Part shown: piece by piece, positions 1 to 10,100 of the stretch
Layout: the number at the start of each line of letters is the position of its first letter
Position numbering within the stretch: the stretch's first letter is position 1
Source of the DNA: Chrysochromulina tobinii
Lineage: Eukaryota; Haptophyta; Prymnesiales; Chrysochromulinaceae
Reading direction: 5' to 3'
Length of the DNA: 28,281 nt
NCBI GenBank assembly: GCA_001275005.1
Contig: JWZX01002480.1
Location: 1 to 28,281 of the forward strand
Translations under genes and position numbers: made by a program
Notes under the pieces: model-generated
Databases searched by the model: none
Told to the model about the DNA's origin: nothing
The model's input: the letters and a program-made list of their open reading frames with translations, nothing else

Positions 1-519
1 CGGGGCCGGAGCTGGGGCCGGGACTGGAGCGGGAGCCGGAGTCGGAGCGGGGGCGGGGGCGGGGAAGGCGGGAGCCGGGGCCGGGGCCGGAGCCGGAGCC
101 GGGGCCGGGGCCGGTACTGGAGCGGGAGCCGGAGTCGGAGCGGGGGCGGGGGCAGCGTCGTCGCCCGCCGCCTCCGGCGCGGGCCGTGTCCACGAGGTCT
201 TCTTGGAGATAGCGTGATAGTAGTACACCCGGCCGTCGGGCGCCTTCGTAGTGGTCCAGCCCGCAGGCAGCGGCGCATCTACCGGTGCGGGCGCGGGCGC
301 GGGCGCGGGCGTGGGCGCGGGCGCGGGGGCGAGGGCGGCAGGAGCGGCGGCTTCACCCCCCTCTGGCACGGGCCGTGTCCACGAGGTCTTCTTGGAGATA
401 GCGTGATAGTAGTACACCCGGCCGTCGGGCGCCTTTGTAGTGGTCCAGCCCGCAGGCAGCGGCGCATCCACCGGTGCAGTTGCGGGCGCGGGCGCGGGCG
501 TGGGCGCGGGCGCGGGCGT

Positions 520-550
<31 letters not shown>

Positions 551-1797
551 GGAGTTGGCGCGGAACCGAAATCGGCCCCAAACCCGCTGCTGCTGTCGCC
601 AAAATCGGCACCGAAACCGCTGCTATTGTCGAAGCCCGCGTTCGCCGCTTTCGCTTCGTGGGCGGCCGCCGCCAGGCGCGCATCTTCGAGTGCGCTCCTG
701 GCTGGCGCGGGGGACGCCATTGCCATTGTCGAGCTACGACGACGGCCGGAACCCGGAGGGGGAGGGGCGGAGAGCGAGAGTGAACGGAGGGCCGCGCCCG
801 AGGGTGCGACGATCTGCGACGGATCGCGGATCTTGACCTTGATCGCCGGCTTGAACTCTTCGGCCTCGTCGCCCTCCTCGCCGCCAGCCTCGTCGCCATC
901 GCCGCCGGCGCCCGCGTCTCCAAAGTCGCCAAAGCCGCTCGGCTTCTTCTTCGCGTTGTCGGAGTAGCCCTCGTCGTCGCCCTCAGCGACCGGATCGAGG
1001 CTGTTGCGCTCCTTGCCCTCGCCATCCTGCTCGTCGGAGATGTCGCTCGACGCGACTGAACCGTTGTCTTCCGAACGCCTGGACGATGAACCGGCTGACA
1101 CGTTCTCAAAGCCACGCGGAGCAAGCTGCCGAAGTATGAAAGCGATCGCATCGCGTGCGTTGCGGTTCTCTGCGGAGAGAGTGCAATTGTTTGCGCCGGC
1201 CGGGTCGAGCTGCAGCGTGAACGTGGTCTCATCGTAGCTCTCGAGAGTCACGGAGAGGCCCTTGACGTAGTCGTGCTTCCACAGCGACGAGCTGCCCTTT
1301 CGCAGCTTGATTTTGTCGCGCGCGATCAGCAGGGTGCGCGGCTGGTTGGCATCTTGTACCTTGTACTCCTTCTCCGCGCTCTTCTTCGCCAGCAGCTTCT
1401 GCAGATCCGCCGCGATCGACGGTTCCATGGCGATCGGCGCTGACGCCACGCCCACCGGATCGCCGCCATACGGGCCCGTGCACTCGCACCGCAGCGTGCA
1501 GCCCACGTCGTCGATTGTGGGCGAGTAGGAGAGGGTGCCCGCGCCATCGATCTCGGTTTTCGCGCCCTTGCTGTCCACGCGAAACCAATGCACCGTCGGC
1601 GTACCCACGAATTCGCCCGACGTCGTCAGCGTGCCGCCAGTGACCGTCGTGCCGCTGATCACCAGATTGGACACATACGCGACACCGTCCTCATCGTCCA
1701 TGTCGGGTTCGATGACCGCAGGGCGCGGGGCAGGCCTTGGCGCGCCGAAAGCGCCATACGTCGACGGCATTGTCGCAGCGCGGTCTCGCCCTGCCAT
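1..1797 (-). CDS. Partial WW-domain protein with N-terminal Ig-like (A9/AIR9-like) and PH-like segments
   Basis: The minus-strand frame is open from an ATG at 1797 (MAGRDRAATMPS) to the window edge, 599 codons with no stop; an in-frame stop lies at 1810-1812. After a short acidic N-terminus comes a beta-rich stretch of about 90 residues (VSNLVISGTTV, TPTVHWFRVD, YSPTIDDVG) that resembles the Ig-like A9 repeats of the plant microtubule protein AIR9. A PH-like segment follows (KIKLRKGSSSLWKHDY through DAIAFILRQL), then an acidic Ser/Asp/Glu region and a GFGADFG repeat. Two WW domains (LPAGW ... YYYH ... KKTSW) are separated by Ala-Pro linkers. WW domains bind proline-rich peptides, so the linkers could be self-ligands. 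A scaffold or cytoskeletal role is inference. The WW calls are firm; the A9 and PH calls are fold-level guesses. The C-terminus is missing. Confidence 0.8.
181..477 (-). repeat. Tandem duplication of a WW plus Ala-Pro linker module, 189-bp period
   Basis: Positions 181-288 and 370-477 match over 108 bp with two differences (247 versus 436 and 280 versus 469). Both are third-position changes that keep Thr and Val. The period is exactly 63 codons, so the frame is kept. The intervening sequence is (GCGGGC)n-like DNA encoding alternating Ala-Pro, and it continues to the left edge. Confidence 0.9.
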
Positions 1798-1929
1798 GGA
1801 GCAACCTCCTCAATGGAATGGGACAGCATGGATTTTGCGAGTCGTTTTGTGCGATACCGAAACAGCGCGCGCCGTGATGAACGCTTCAAAAAAATCGCGA
1901 ACTGCGTGACCCACTCATGCTGGCCTGCG

Positions 1930-3312
1930 TCAAGAGACATCAGTAACCAGTTCGGATCGCTGCGGGCCTGAGGAGGGACGACGGCCGTCCGCCGCTCCCG
2001 CAACACGCACCGCCTCCATCCGCTCGAGCTCGCGCTTGAGGCCAAAGCGCAAGTCCTCGAGGGCAGCACGCCGCTCGGCTGCTGGGCGTGAGGCCCACCA
2101 TACCTCAAGGAAGCGCGCCTTACGCTTCGCCTGCTTGAGGGCGTCCGAGCTCCACTGCCCACCTCGAAAGCTCTCCTCCTCAGCCCCCTCCTCCTCAGCC
2201 CGAGGCTGCCTACCTTTGATTTCCGCGACGTCCTCCTCGTCCTTTGGAGCGGGGCCGCCGCTGGCTTTAGCGGAGCCGACGCACTCCTCCCCGCTCTTGC
2301 ATGCGCGTGCGGCCGTGCCGAGCAGCGCACGCGCCCCCGCGAGAGCGAGCGCAGTGCTCCCCTCCGCACCGAGTATACGATGTGCATCCGTGAGGCATGC
2401 GGCACCAAAGGCGGCGGAGGTCGCGAGAGTTGGCGCCTGCGCCGCGCATGCCACGCTCACAAGTGCCTCGGCGGCGGAGGCATGCGTATGACTCTGCTCG
2501 CCGCTGAGGACGAGTGAGAGCCCGAGCAGCGCCGCGGCCGCGCCGCTCACGTCCTCGTCCAGCTCGCCGCAGTAGAGCCGCCACGTATACACGTACGCAC
2601 AGACCACCTCGAGCACATTGAACCGAAGTCGCTCACACGGCGTGCGCCTCGTGAGCGACCGGAGCGGCGGAAGGGTCGGGGGCGGCTCGGGGGCGCCCGC
2701 GGCCGTCGCAGCCGCCGCCACGGCCGGGCTGCACCAGCGCCAGCCGCCACCTGTCTTACCATCGCGCGCTGTCGGCACACTCACCACCGATAGCGCCTCG
2801 AGCCGGCTCCACCAGGCATCCGACGACTGCAGCTGCGCACCGAGCGAGCCGTCCGCCACCAACCTTCTGAATTCGCGGCGCTCGTCCTCGGTAAGCAAGC
2901 TCTCATCGAGGTGCGTCTGCACGAGGAGCTGGTTCAGGCGCTCTGTACGGGCGGCGCCACTGTCGCCGCCGTGCACATCATCGCCGTCCGCCTCGCCATC
3001 AACCGAGCACGCGTCTGCATCACAGCCCTCTTCGCCGGCCGCCTCAAGCCGCTGCAGCATTCGCAGCATGTCAATCTGCTGCTTAGGCCTCGTGACGTTT
3101 GCCTTTAGTGCTGCATGCGCGCTCTCTTCATAAAAGGTTTCGGTGCAGGCCTCGCCATGGTTACGATAGCATGCGAGAGAGCAGTACTGGATTGCACACC
3201 GCGGGCACTTGTACTTGGAGTATTGCTGCGTGCAAACGGCGCACACGCGAGATACCGAAGTAAATAACGCGGCACTCGGCGACGCGCCGTCGACGGACGT
3301 CTCTATCAGCAT
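1930..3312 (-). CDS. ZNHIT2: ZNHIT2-like HIT-type zinc-finger protein
   Basis: This encodes 460 residues from the first ATG in the frame (3312); the open frame extends upstream but has no ATG. A HIT-type zinc finger lies near residues 24-56: CAVC, then CPRC, YCSLAC, and an H-x3-C end (YRNHGEAC). The next residues (TETFYEES) match the family's conserved segment after the finger. Further on, ERREFRRLVADG with a following double Trp fits the ZNHIT2 pattern, and VCAYVYTWRLYCGE fits the family's FAY/LRLY segment. The length is close to animal ZNHIT2, which is about 400 residues. In animals ZNHIT2 works with the R2TP/HSP90 chaperone in assembling the U5 snRNP; the same role is inferred here. The C-terminus is Ala/Arg/Glu-rich and poorly conserved. 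Confidence 0.88.
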   Translation of the reverse strand: MLIETSVDGASPSAALFTSVSRVCAVCTQQYSKYKCPRCAIQYCSLACYRNHGEACTETFYEESAHAALKANVTRPKQQIDMLRMLQRLEAAGEEGCDADACSVDGEADGDDVHGGDSGAARTERLNQLLVQTHLDESLLTEDERREFRRLVADGSLGAQLQSSDAWWSRLEALSVVSVPTARDGKTGGGWRWCSPAVAAAATAAGAPEPPPTLPPLRSLTRRTPCERLRFNVLEVVCAYVYTWRLYCGELDEDVSGAAAALLGLSLVLSGEQSHTHASAAEALVSVACAAQAPTLATSAAFGAACLTDAHRILGAEGSTALALAGARALLGTAARACKSGEECVGSAKASGGPAPKDEEDVAEIKGRQPRAEEEGAEEESFRGGQWSSDALKQAKRKARFLEVWWASRPAAERRAALEDLRFGLKRELERMEAVRVAGAADGRRPSSGPQRSELVTDVS

Positions 3313-3726
3313 CACAGACCGTGCTGGCGCCGGAGCAAGGCGAAAGCGTCCTCGCCGGCCGCATTGACACTCGTTCACGCCTTGGATTCCTGTGAACCAG
3401 GATCGGCGGATTGAGAGGTCTGTGATTGGTGCCGCATGGGCAGCACGTTCTCGTCCAACACGCGCCGCCCGCGTCCACGCAAGCCACAATCTGACACACA
3501 CAGCGATCGCTGAGCACTCTCTATACTTTCTCTCTCTCTCCGAGCGGAGTGACTACAGTAGTAGTCTCACTTCGCACCGCCTCACAGGTGTCACAATCAG
3601 GAATCCTGCAATCCTCGAGCGCGCCCGACAAGACGAGCCGCATTGAGAGTCCGCACGCAGCCAAACTCGCCATCCGTCAAACGATAACTGCCTTGCCCAG
3701 AAACACGTGCAAGGCCCAAGGCGACT
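3313..3726. other. Intergenic region between two minus-strand genes
   Basis: This holds the presumed 5' region of the ZNHIT2 gene and the 3' region of the MFS gene. A pyrimidine tract of alternating CT lies near 3529-3541, next to a tatac sequence. No convincing coding or RNA gene was seen. Confidence 0.5.
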
Positions 3727-5544
3727 CTACTCGACGGCGCGCAGCGGAGCCACCGTCTGAAGGTCATTATCGTCCTTGGGCTCCGGATTACGCAAGTTGC
3801 ACGCCACCGCTAGCATGAGCGCGAGGGTGTAGATGAGTGCAACAGCTGCCGTCGCCGATGCGAAGCCATCGAAGCCATTGGAGGGCTGCCAATCGCACGA
3901 GCAGTCGCTAGTTTGGTTCGCGGCAGGCGCAGCCGTGCGCGCAAGCACGCGAGCCTCGTACGAGCTACGGAAGATCGGGATCGTGGCGGTAAGCGTGGTG
4001 CCGTCGAGGCTAGCGGGCGGGCAGTAGGGCGGCAGCGCAAACTTGCCGAGACAGAGTTCATTGGAGGCAAACACATCGTACAGCCCACCGCCCAGGATGG
4101 GGCCCGCCGCCCAGCCGATGGCATACGCCGCATTCCACCAAGCGGTGACCGTCGCCTGAAGCACGGGATTGTCGGGCAGATTCAGCACGAGGTCGGGGTA
4201 GATGGCGACGTTCGAGAGGGCGGAGCCGATGCCCTTGATGCCGACAGCGATGGCGGTGCACGGCAGGTTGTTGAGCTTGTCCTCAAAAAGGTCGTCAACA
4301 CCCTTGGAGTGACGAAAGCTGTAGAAGGCGGAAGGACGAAACGGTCCGAGGAGGAAGAAGCTGAGGAAGAGGACGAAGAAGCCGGTGGCCGTGATAAACT
4401 TGTAAAGGCGCGAGGAGGGTTTGGCACTGTCGACGAGCCGGCCGATGGGGGTCGCCGTGAGCACGTACACGACCGATGAGTAGAAGAAGAAGAGCGACAC
4501 GCCGTCCGGCTGGAAGCGAAAGGGCGCCGCACTCAGCCGCCACTGCAGCGTAGGGTCCAGAGTGCCCACGATCGTGCCCGAGAGCGCGATCGACGCCAGC
4601 CCGAACCCCACGGAGGCGGTGAGGGGGAGCGTTTTGACCTCGTGGGCGGCGTTGCCAGCGGCGCCATTGCCGCCGCTTTTCGGCGCTCTCCGACGCGGCG
4701 AGTTGACGTTGCCGAGCGCCATCTCGTCGGTTGACGCGGGGCCGCCGTTGCCGCCGCCGGTGCCGGGGCGCGCGCCAGGCTCGTCCCGCGAAGCGAGGTC
4801 TGTGGGCGGTATATCCCCTGGTTTCCCCGAGATGTACTCTTGGGGGATGAGGAATGGCACGAACGGCAGCATCGCCAGCGGGATAGCGCCGCAGACGATA
4901 AAGGGCAACCTGAAGGCCCACACGTCGTCCTTCGGAAGGGAGTACAGGACGCCGCCGACGACGGGGCCGAGCATGCAGCCGACAGTGCACACGGTATTGA
5001 CCGAAGCCATCACTGCGCCCGAGTTGTTCTGAAACTTGGCCGACACGAGTATCAAGCACGCCGTCTCTGCCAAGGAGCCGACCAGCCCGTTGAGAAAGTA
5101 GGTGGTAAAGAAGATGGCCTCCATTGGGGGCAACCAGTCGTAGTTTGAGGCATCCGCGTGCGCTCGCCAGTGCGGGAGCAGGTCGGGCACGAGCCCAAAG
5201 GCCACCGTTAACCCAGATGTCGCGAGCAGCCCCACGAACACCGAGACGCACGTGCCTATGCGCATGATCACAAGCGGCGCAAAGACGGACGTGATCGCCA
5301 TCCCCAAGGGGTACGCCGCGAAGATGAGGCCATTCCAAGAGCCCGAGAAATCGGAACCAGGCGCCACGCTGGTGAAGAAGCTCGAGAGGAACGTGGCGAC
5401 CGTGTAGCGCAGGAAGAGAACGAGGTACGAGCTCAGGAGAAGGCTGAGCCGCGCGCGGCGCTCCTTTCGAGAAAGGGAAATCGTCAACTTCTCACTTGAC
5501 ATCAGCGGGTCCGAAAGCGTGTGCGCATCCGTCTGGGTCGACAT
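3727..5544 (-). CDS. MFS transporter, SLC18-like
   Basis: A single-exon 605-aa integral membrane protein starting at an ATG at 5544. About 12 hydrophobic segments can be seen, with a long hydrophilic Gly/Pro/Arg loop in the middle (about residues 235-305), the usual place between the two six-helix halves of MFS proteins. Family signs include an early YPLGM segment, the CMLGPVVGGVLY motif at the end of the fifth helix, and its counterpart AAGPILGGGLYDV in the second half. The GPxxGGxLY motif is typical of drug:H+ antiporter and SLC18 (vesicular amine/polyamine) carriers. The substrate cannot be read from the sequence. The short N-terminus is cytosolic and Ser/Arg-rich, and the C-terminus is acidic. 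Placement in MFS is firm; placement in SLC18 is tentative. Confidence 0.87.
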   Translation of the reverse strand: MSTQTDAHTLSDPLMSSEKLTISLSRKERRARLSLLLSSYLVLFLRYTVATFLSSFFTSVAPGSDFSGSWNGLIFAAYPLGMAITSVFAPLVIMRIGTCVSVFVGLLATSGLTVAFGLVPDLLPHWRAHADASNYDWLPPMEAIFFTTYFLNGLVGSLAETACLILVSAKFQNNSGAVMASVNTVCTVGCMLGPVVGGVLYSLPKDDVWAFRLPFIVCGAIPLAMLPFVPFLIPQEYISGKPGDIPPTDLASRDEPGARPGTGGGNGGPASTDEMALGNVNSPRRRAPKSGGNGAAGNAAHEVKTLPLTASVGFGLASIALSGTIVGTLDPTLQWRLSAAPFRFQPDGVSLFFFYSSVVYVLTATPIGRLVDSAKPSSRLYKFITATGFFVLFLSFFLLGPFRPSAFYSFRHSKGVDDLFEDKLNNLPCTAIAVGIKGIGSALSNVAIYPDLVLNLPDNPVLQATVTAWWNAAYAIGWAAGPILGGGLYDVFASNELCLGKFALPPYCPPASLDGTTLTATIPIFRSSYEARVLARTAAPAANQTSDCSCDWQPSNGFDGFASATAAVALIYTLALMLAVACNLRNPEPKDDNDLQTVAPLRAVE

Positions 5545-5961
5545 GCGCTTCGGACCTCCGGCGGCGGCGCTTCCGACGGACGATTCGGTTTGTGTGGACG
5601 GAAAATAAGAGCGCCGTTTTGAGCGTCACCCTGCTTGGGCCCGTACAATGTAGTCAGGCAACTTTGTCAAAGCTACCGAGCCAGCCGGCAACCGACAGCG
5701 CAATGATGCAACAATCTCTGAACGAAGCTCCAATTTTGTGCGCTGCGCGAGCGAGATGCTCTCTGCGCTCTCTGGTCTCTGTGCGCCGCTACAAGTATAA
5801 GGCATTCGGCACCGTGTTCGGCACATACACAGGAGCGGCTCAGGTGAACAGCCATCCAGAGGACTCTCGCAGCACAGACTGAGTCTCTTCCGCCTGCACG
5901 CGCACATGTAACTCCTGCTCGCGGTCATCGTCGCTGCCGCCGCCGCCGCCGCAAAGCCCGG
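5545..5961. other. Intergenic region, MFS 5' side and STPGR 3' side
   Basis: No coding sequence is supported here. A short (gcc)n run lies near 5936-5952, just after the STPGR stop codon in minus-strand terms. An open frame on the plus strand across 5496-5882 has no recognisable protein and is treated as chance. Confidence 0.5.
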
Positions 5962-6876
5962 CTAGACTGAGTAGGTGCCGGGGCCTGGGCTCTGCATCGC
6001 GCGCGCACTGATGTTCATGTAGGCGAAGCGGTCGGCGGTCCCGAAGCCAGCCCTGCCTGCGTTGGGCCGTGTGGACGACGCCTGAAGGCCAATGGAGGCT
6101 TGGGGTGTGTACACTGCTGGGCCGGGCCCGGTGCGGCCGAAGAAAGGGCCCTGCATCTTGGGACCCATGTAGACGGTGGTGGCGAGCTTCTCGCGCTCCG
6201 CGCGCGGGAAGGACGGGACTGCGCTCGAGGGCTTATCGGATGTTACCTGTCTCCCCTGGCTCGAGCGCAGCGCATACTGGCCAGGGCCGGGCGTGCCCTT
6301 CACCGAGCTCGCGTCGTCAAAGAAGCGCTCGGCGGTGCCCATGCCGTAATTGGCAGCGGAGGTTTTGCGCGAGTCGCTCTGGTTGCCCACGCCGCCATAG
6401 TGCGTGTACGACGCCGGACCGGGCGATTCGATGAACTCGGTCACGCTCTTGGCGTGCTCGGCAGAAACGTACACCTTGGCTTGGTCGGCCCGCGTGGAGG
6501 TGCCAAACTTCCATGAGGAGTACGAGTGCTTCTGCGAGTCGGCCTGCTTTGCGACGGAGGGATTCAGCGTGTACTGCCCTGGGCCTGGCACCGGCGACGC
6601 TGAGCGCTTCTGCTGCGCAATCGAGTAGCGATGCGACGTGCCGAACGAGGGAGACGGTGCCGTAACGTGACGGCTGTCGAGGCCCTTGACCGAGTACACG
6701 GGTCCCGGCGAGCCGACGCCCATTTTGTCGGAATTCATCTCATTGGAGATGAAGACCTTTGCGCTGATCTGAGCGCGCTCAGCCGTGCCAAAACCAAAGC
6801 TCGCTGCCGAAGGCTTTGATGAGTCGTACTGGACGCCCATCATTGAGCGACGCCCCCGGTAGGTGGCGTCAGCCAT
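5962..6876 (-). CDS. Sperm-tail PG-rich repeat (STPGR/SHIPPO) protein
   Basis: The protein is 304 aa from the first ATG at 6876; the frame extends 13 codons upstream without an ATG. Six Pro-Gly-Pro-x-x-Tyr type units recur about every 40-60 residues: SPGPVYSV, VPGPGQYTL, ESPGPASY, TPGPGQYAL, TGPGPAVYTP and the C-terminal SPGPGTYSV. They alternate with a second repeat centred on FGTAxR (FGFGTAERA, SFGTSHRYS, KFGTSTRA, YGMGTAERF, GFGTADRF). This arrangement is typical of STPGR/ODF3/CIMAP proteins, which bind or line axonemal microtubules, so a flagellar role is likely. The gene is divergent from the coiled-coil gene at 7192, with 315 bp between start codons. The family call is firm; orthology to a named member is not claimed. 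Confidence 0.9.
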   Translation of the reverse strand: MADATYRGRRSMMGVQYDSSKPSAASFGFGTAERAQISAKVFISNEMNSDKMGVGSPGPVYSVKGLDSRHVTAPSPSFGTSHRYSIAQQKRSASPVPGPGQYTLNPSVAKQADSQKHSYSSWKFGTSTRADQAKVYVSAEHAKSVTEFIESPGPASYTHYGGVGNQSDSRKTSAANYGMGTAERFFDDASSVKGTPGPGQYALRSSQGRQVTSDKPSSAVPSFPRAEREKLATTVYMGPKMQGPFFGRTGPGPAVYTPQASIGLQASSTRPNAGRAGFGTADRFAYMNISARAMQSPGPGTYSV

Positions 6877-7191
6877 GGGTGCTATCTGTGGCGCGAACGG
6901 TGGCAGAGCGCGCAATCAGGCAGCGGTCCGGGTGGTTTGCACAGCTCGTCGCAGGCCGCGCGCGCGCGCGTGGCTGGAGCCGGGCTCACATGCGGATTTG
7001 TAACAGCGTACTTCGAGTTTCGTCTTTCATTCATCTAAAAACACTAGTGCGTCTCTAGAGACGTGCGTGGACGGGTGGACACTCAAGTGGCCTCGAGTTC
7101 GCGCATCGATGATTGCCCTTGCATTACTCTTGCATTAGGAACTTAGGAAGCGGGAAGATGGAGGACTCCGACCGGCGTCCCCAAGTCGATC
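6877..7191. promoter_or_regulatory. Shared divergent upstream region of the STPGR and coiled-coil genes
   Basis: The two start codons face away from each other across 315 bp. The middle (about 7010-7140) is clearly richer in A/T than the flanks. A gcgcgcgcgcg run lies at about 6960-6970. No defined promoter element could be assigned. Confidence 0.4.
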
Positions 7192-10100
7192 ATGTCGGCG
7201 TCCCTCCTGCAGCCCCCTCTCGACCGCGCCCTCACCGCCGGCCGGCGAGCGCTCGAGGAGACGCGTGCCCGCATCGCCGAGGCATCTGGTGGTCCGCCTC
7301 CTCGTACGCTGCTGCCTCCTCGTACGCTCGACGGTGGCTATGTAGCCATGCGCGAGGCTGCCCGCGCCGCCAAGGAGGCCGACAAGCAAGCGATCGCCGC
7401 GGCGGTCGAGACGTTGCGTAACGATCTTGCCAAGGCAACCGCTTCCACCGAGAGCCGCTCGGCTAGAGCCCGATCCGATGCGGAGGCAGAGGCGGCGCGC
7501 GAGGCAGCAGCCGAGGCGTTGCGCACGGCACGGCAGGACGCGCTGCTTGCGCGCGACGAGGCCGACCGCGCGCACGGTGAGCTGGTCGTGGCGCAGCGCT
7601 CGGAGGCGCGCGCGCAGTCGCTCAGGGCGGAGGAGGCTGCGCGACGCGAGGAGGCTGAGGCCGAGCTCACCGAGCAGGACCTGTACCTCGCTCAGCTCAC
7701 GAACGAGCTGCGCCTCGCGCACGATGCGGCGCTGGCGGCGGCCGCCGAGCGTGACACGCTCGGTAGGCGCCTCGCCGAACGTGTGCACAACATCGGCGAG
7801 TTTGGCGACCCGCATCGAGCAGCGGTTGACGGCGCGGCGGCGGCAGCGCGCGCCGCACGCCAGGCCGACGAGCGCGCGCGGCACGAGGCACAGCGCGCAG
7901 CCGCCGAGCGCGCGACATCCGAGGCGCTGCGCATCGCATACGCCGACCTGCACGCGCTCGCCTCGCGCCGGCTCGACGCGCTCGCCGCCGCGCTCGCGGA
8001 TGCAGGGAGCCGCGAGCTGACACTGCGCCGAGAGGCTGTCGATACGGGCACGCTCCTGTTGCGCACGCATGTGGCGCTGCAGACGGATCTGGAGAGTGCG
8101 CCACGGCTGCTCGCAGTGCGCCAGCGCCTCGAGGAGCTCGCGTACGCATCGCCACCCACCGTGCCGGATGAGCTGCTGCGCCCGCTCGAGCCTCGAGAGC
8201 CCCCCGTGCCGCGGACCATCCCCGCGATCAGGCCGGACGGCCTGGCTGGGGGAGGGCTGGCGCGCGAAGCATGGCCCCCGGAGGAGCCGCCGACCGTGGC
8301 GGCGGCGACCACTTCAGCGGACGCTTCAGTAGTGGCAGCAGCCTCCGCGCCGCCCGCGCCGCCCGCGCCGCCATCAGAGCCTTCGGAGCCGCCCGCGACG
8401 GCAGCGCCGCCTCCGGTGCAGTTCGAGTCCGAGGTGAGCTTCCTTCGCAAGATGGCTGCGAGCTTGGCGGAGCATCGTCTGGTGGACGAGCGCGCGGGCG
8501 CCGCGCTCCAGCTGCATGCCACGATGGTGGCCGCCGGCACCTCTCTACTGCGCGCGCCCTCGCATGCCCATGTGGGCTTCGCGACCTCCGCCACCGAGCG
8601 CGCACGTCGCGCCGACGCGTACGCTCGCCGGCAGCAGCAGCGCGCCGACGCACGGGCTAAGGCCGACTCGGAGGCGGCGCTCGCCGAAGCACGGGAGCAG
8701 CTGGTTACAGAGCGGCAGCAGGCGGCGCTCACGGCCGCGAGACTCGAAGCGCGTGCCGAGGCCTTTGAGGAAGGTCGGCGTCAGGCGGCCGAAGCGGCTG
8801 AGGCGACGGCGACTGCGCTGCGGGTGCAACTTGCCGATGTGACGGCGCGCGCGACTGTGCTCGAGCTCGGGGCGGCCAAGGTGCAGGCAGAGGCCGTGAC
8901 CACGCAGCAGGTGAGCTCGCGCCGACTCGAGGCACTGATGAACTCTGATGCCCTCTGATGCCCTCTGATGCCCTCTGATGACCTCTGATGACCTCTGATG
9001 ACCATCCTCATCAGGAGAGCTCGCGGCGACTCGAGGCTGCCGAGCGCGCCGCAGAGGAGACCAAGCAATCCGCCGAGAAACTCGCCGAGCTGAGCGCGCG
9101 CGTGCAGTCGCTCATCCTGGCGTCGGAGCGCTCGGACGCGCTCGCAACGGCGCGCGCGCAGGAGGCGGCGGCGGCGCGTGAGGCGGCGAGCGCTGCGCAG
9201 GCCGACGCACTCGCTGCTCGGACGGAAGCGGCGACGGCCAAGGCGGAGGCGATGGCAGCCAAGGCGGAGGCGACGACGGCGAAGGCGGAGGCGGCGAAGG
9301 CGAAGGCTGACGCGCACGCGGCCACCGAGATGGCTGGGGGTGTATCCAAGGCGGCGCACGATGAGCTGACGGCGGCAGAGCAGCAGGCGACGCTCGCTCG
9401 CGCGGAAGCGAGCGCGGTACGCGCCGAGCTGAGCGCCGCGCGCGCCGAGCTGAGCGCCGCGCGTGACGCGGCGGCGAGCGCTGAGTCGAGCGCTGAGGCG
9501 AGCGCCGCTGCGGCCGAGGCGGCCATCGCCAGCGCCAGGGCGGAGGCGGCCGCGGCCAGGGCGGAGGCCGAGGCCGCGCGTGAGGAAGCCGCGGCGATCG
9601 CCGAGGCCTTCGAGGGCTCGCAAGCGCGGGGCGCCGTGATGAGCGCCGTCGCCCTCCCCCGCTCGCCCTCAGAGCTCGCCTCATCCGCTGCGTCGGCCGT
9701 CGTTGCCGCGGAGCGAGCGGCCGACGACGCCAAGGCGGCTATCGATGCCGCGGAGCGCGCGAAGGCGGAGGGCGTGCCCGCCATGACGCTCTCACGCTCG
9801 CCTTCGGAGCTCGCCGCGTCGGCCGTGAAAGCCGCCGAGCGTGCAGCCGACGAGGCCTCTGTGGCCATCGACGCCGCGGAGCGCGCGAAGAAGTCGGCGG
9901 CGCAACAGAGCCCGCCGCACAGCCCTCTGCGCGTGTCTCCGATGCCACGGCTCCTCGTCTCACCTCAACCACCCGCCGCCGAGCCACCGGCGGCATCCGA
10001 ATCGACGGGGGCCGAGGGTGTCGGGCCCGCCGCCGAGGCGCCGTCAACCAAGCGCGGCCTCTTCGAGAGCGTCGGGCCGAGCGTCGCGGACATCGAGAGC

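Noticed and set aside
440-967. A 175-codon plus-strand frame of Gly-Ala repeats
   Set aside because: Antisense shadow of the Ala-Pro linkers of the WW gene.
279-1232. A 317-codon minus-strand frame rich in Arg/Pro/Ser
   Set aside because: It lies in a different frame of the same strand as the WW-domain gene, has no domain, and its composition comes from the GC-rich repeats.
7135-8070. Minus-strand frame of 311 codons opposite the coiled-coil gene
   Set aside because: GC-rich antisense shadow; the plus strand has clear coiled-coil coding character.
8942-9001. The 10-bp repeats as a small CRISPR or regulatory array
   Set aside because: There are no spacers; they are a simple minisatellite inside an intron.
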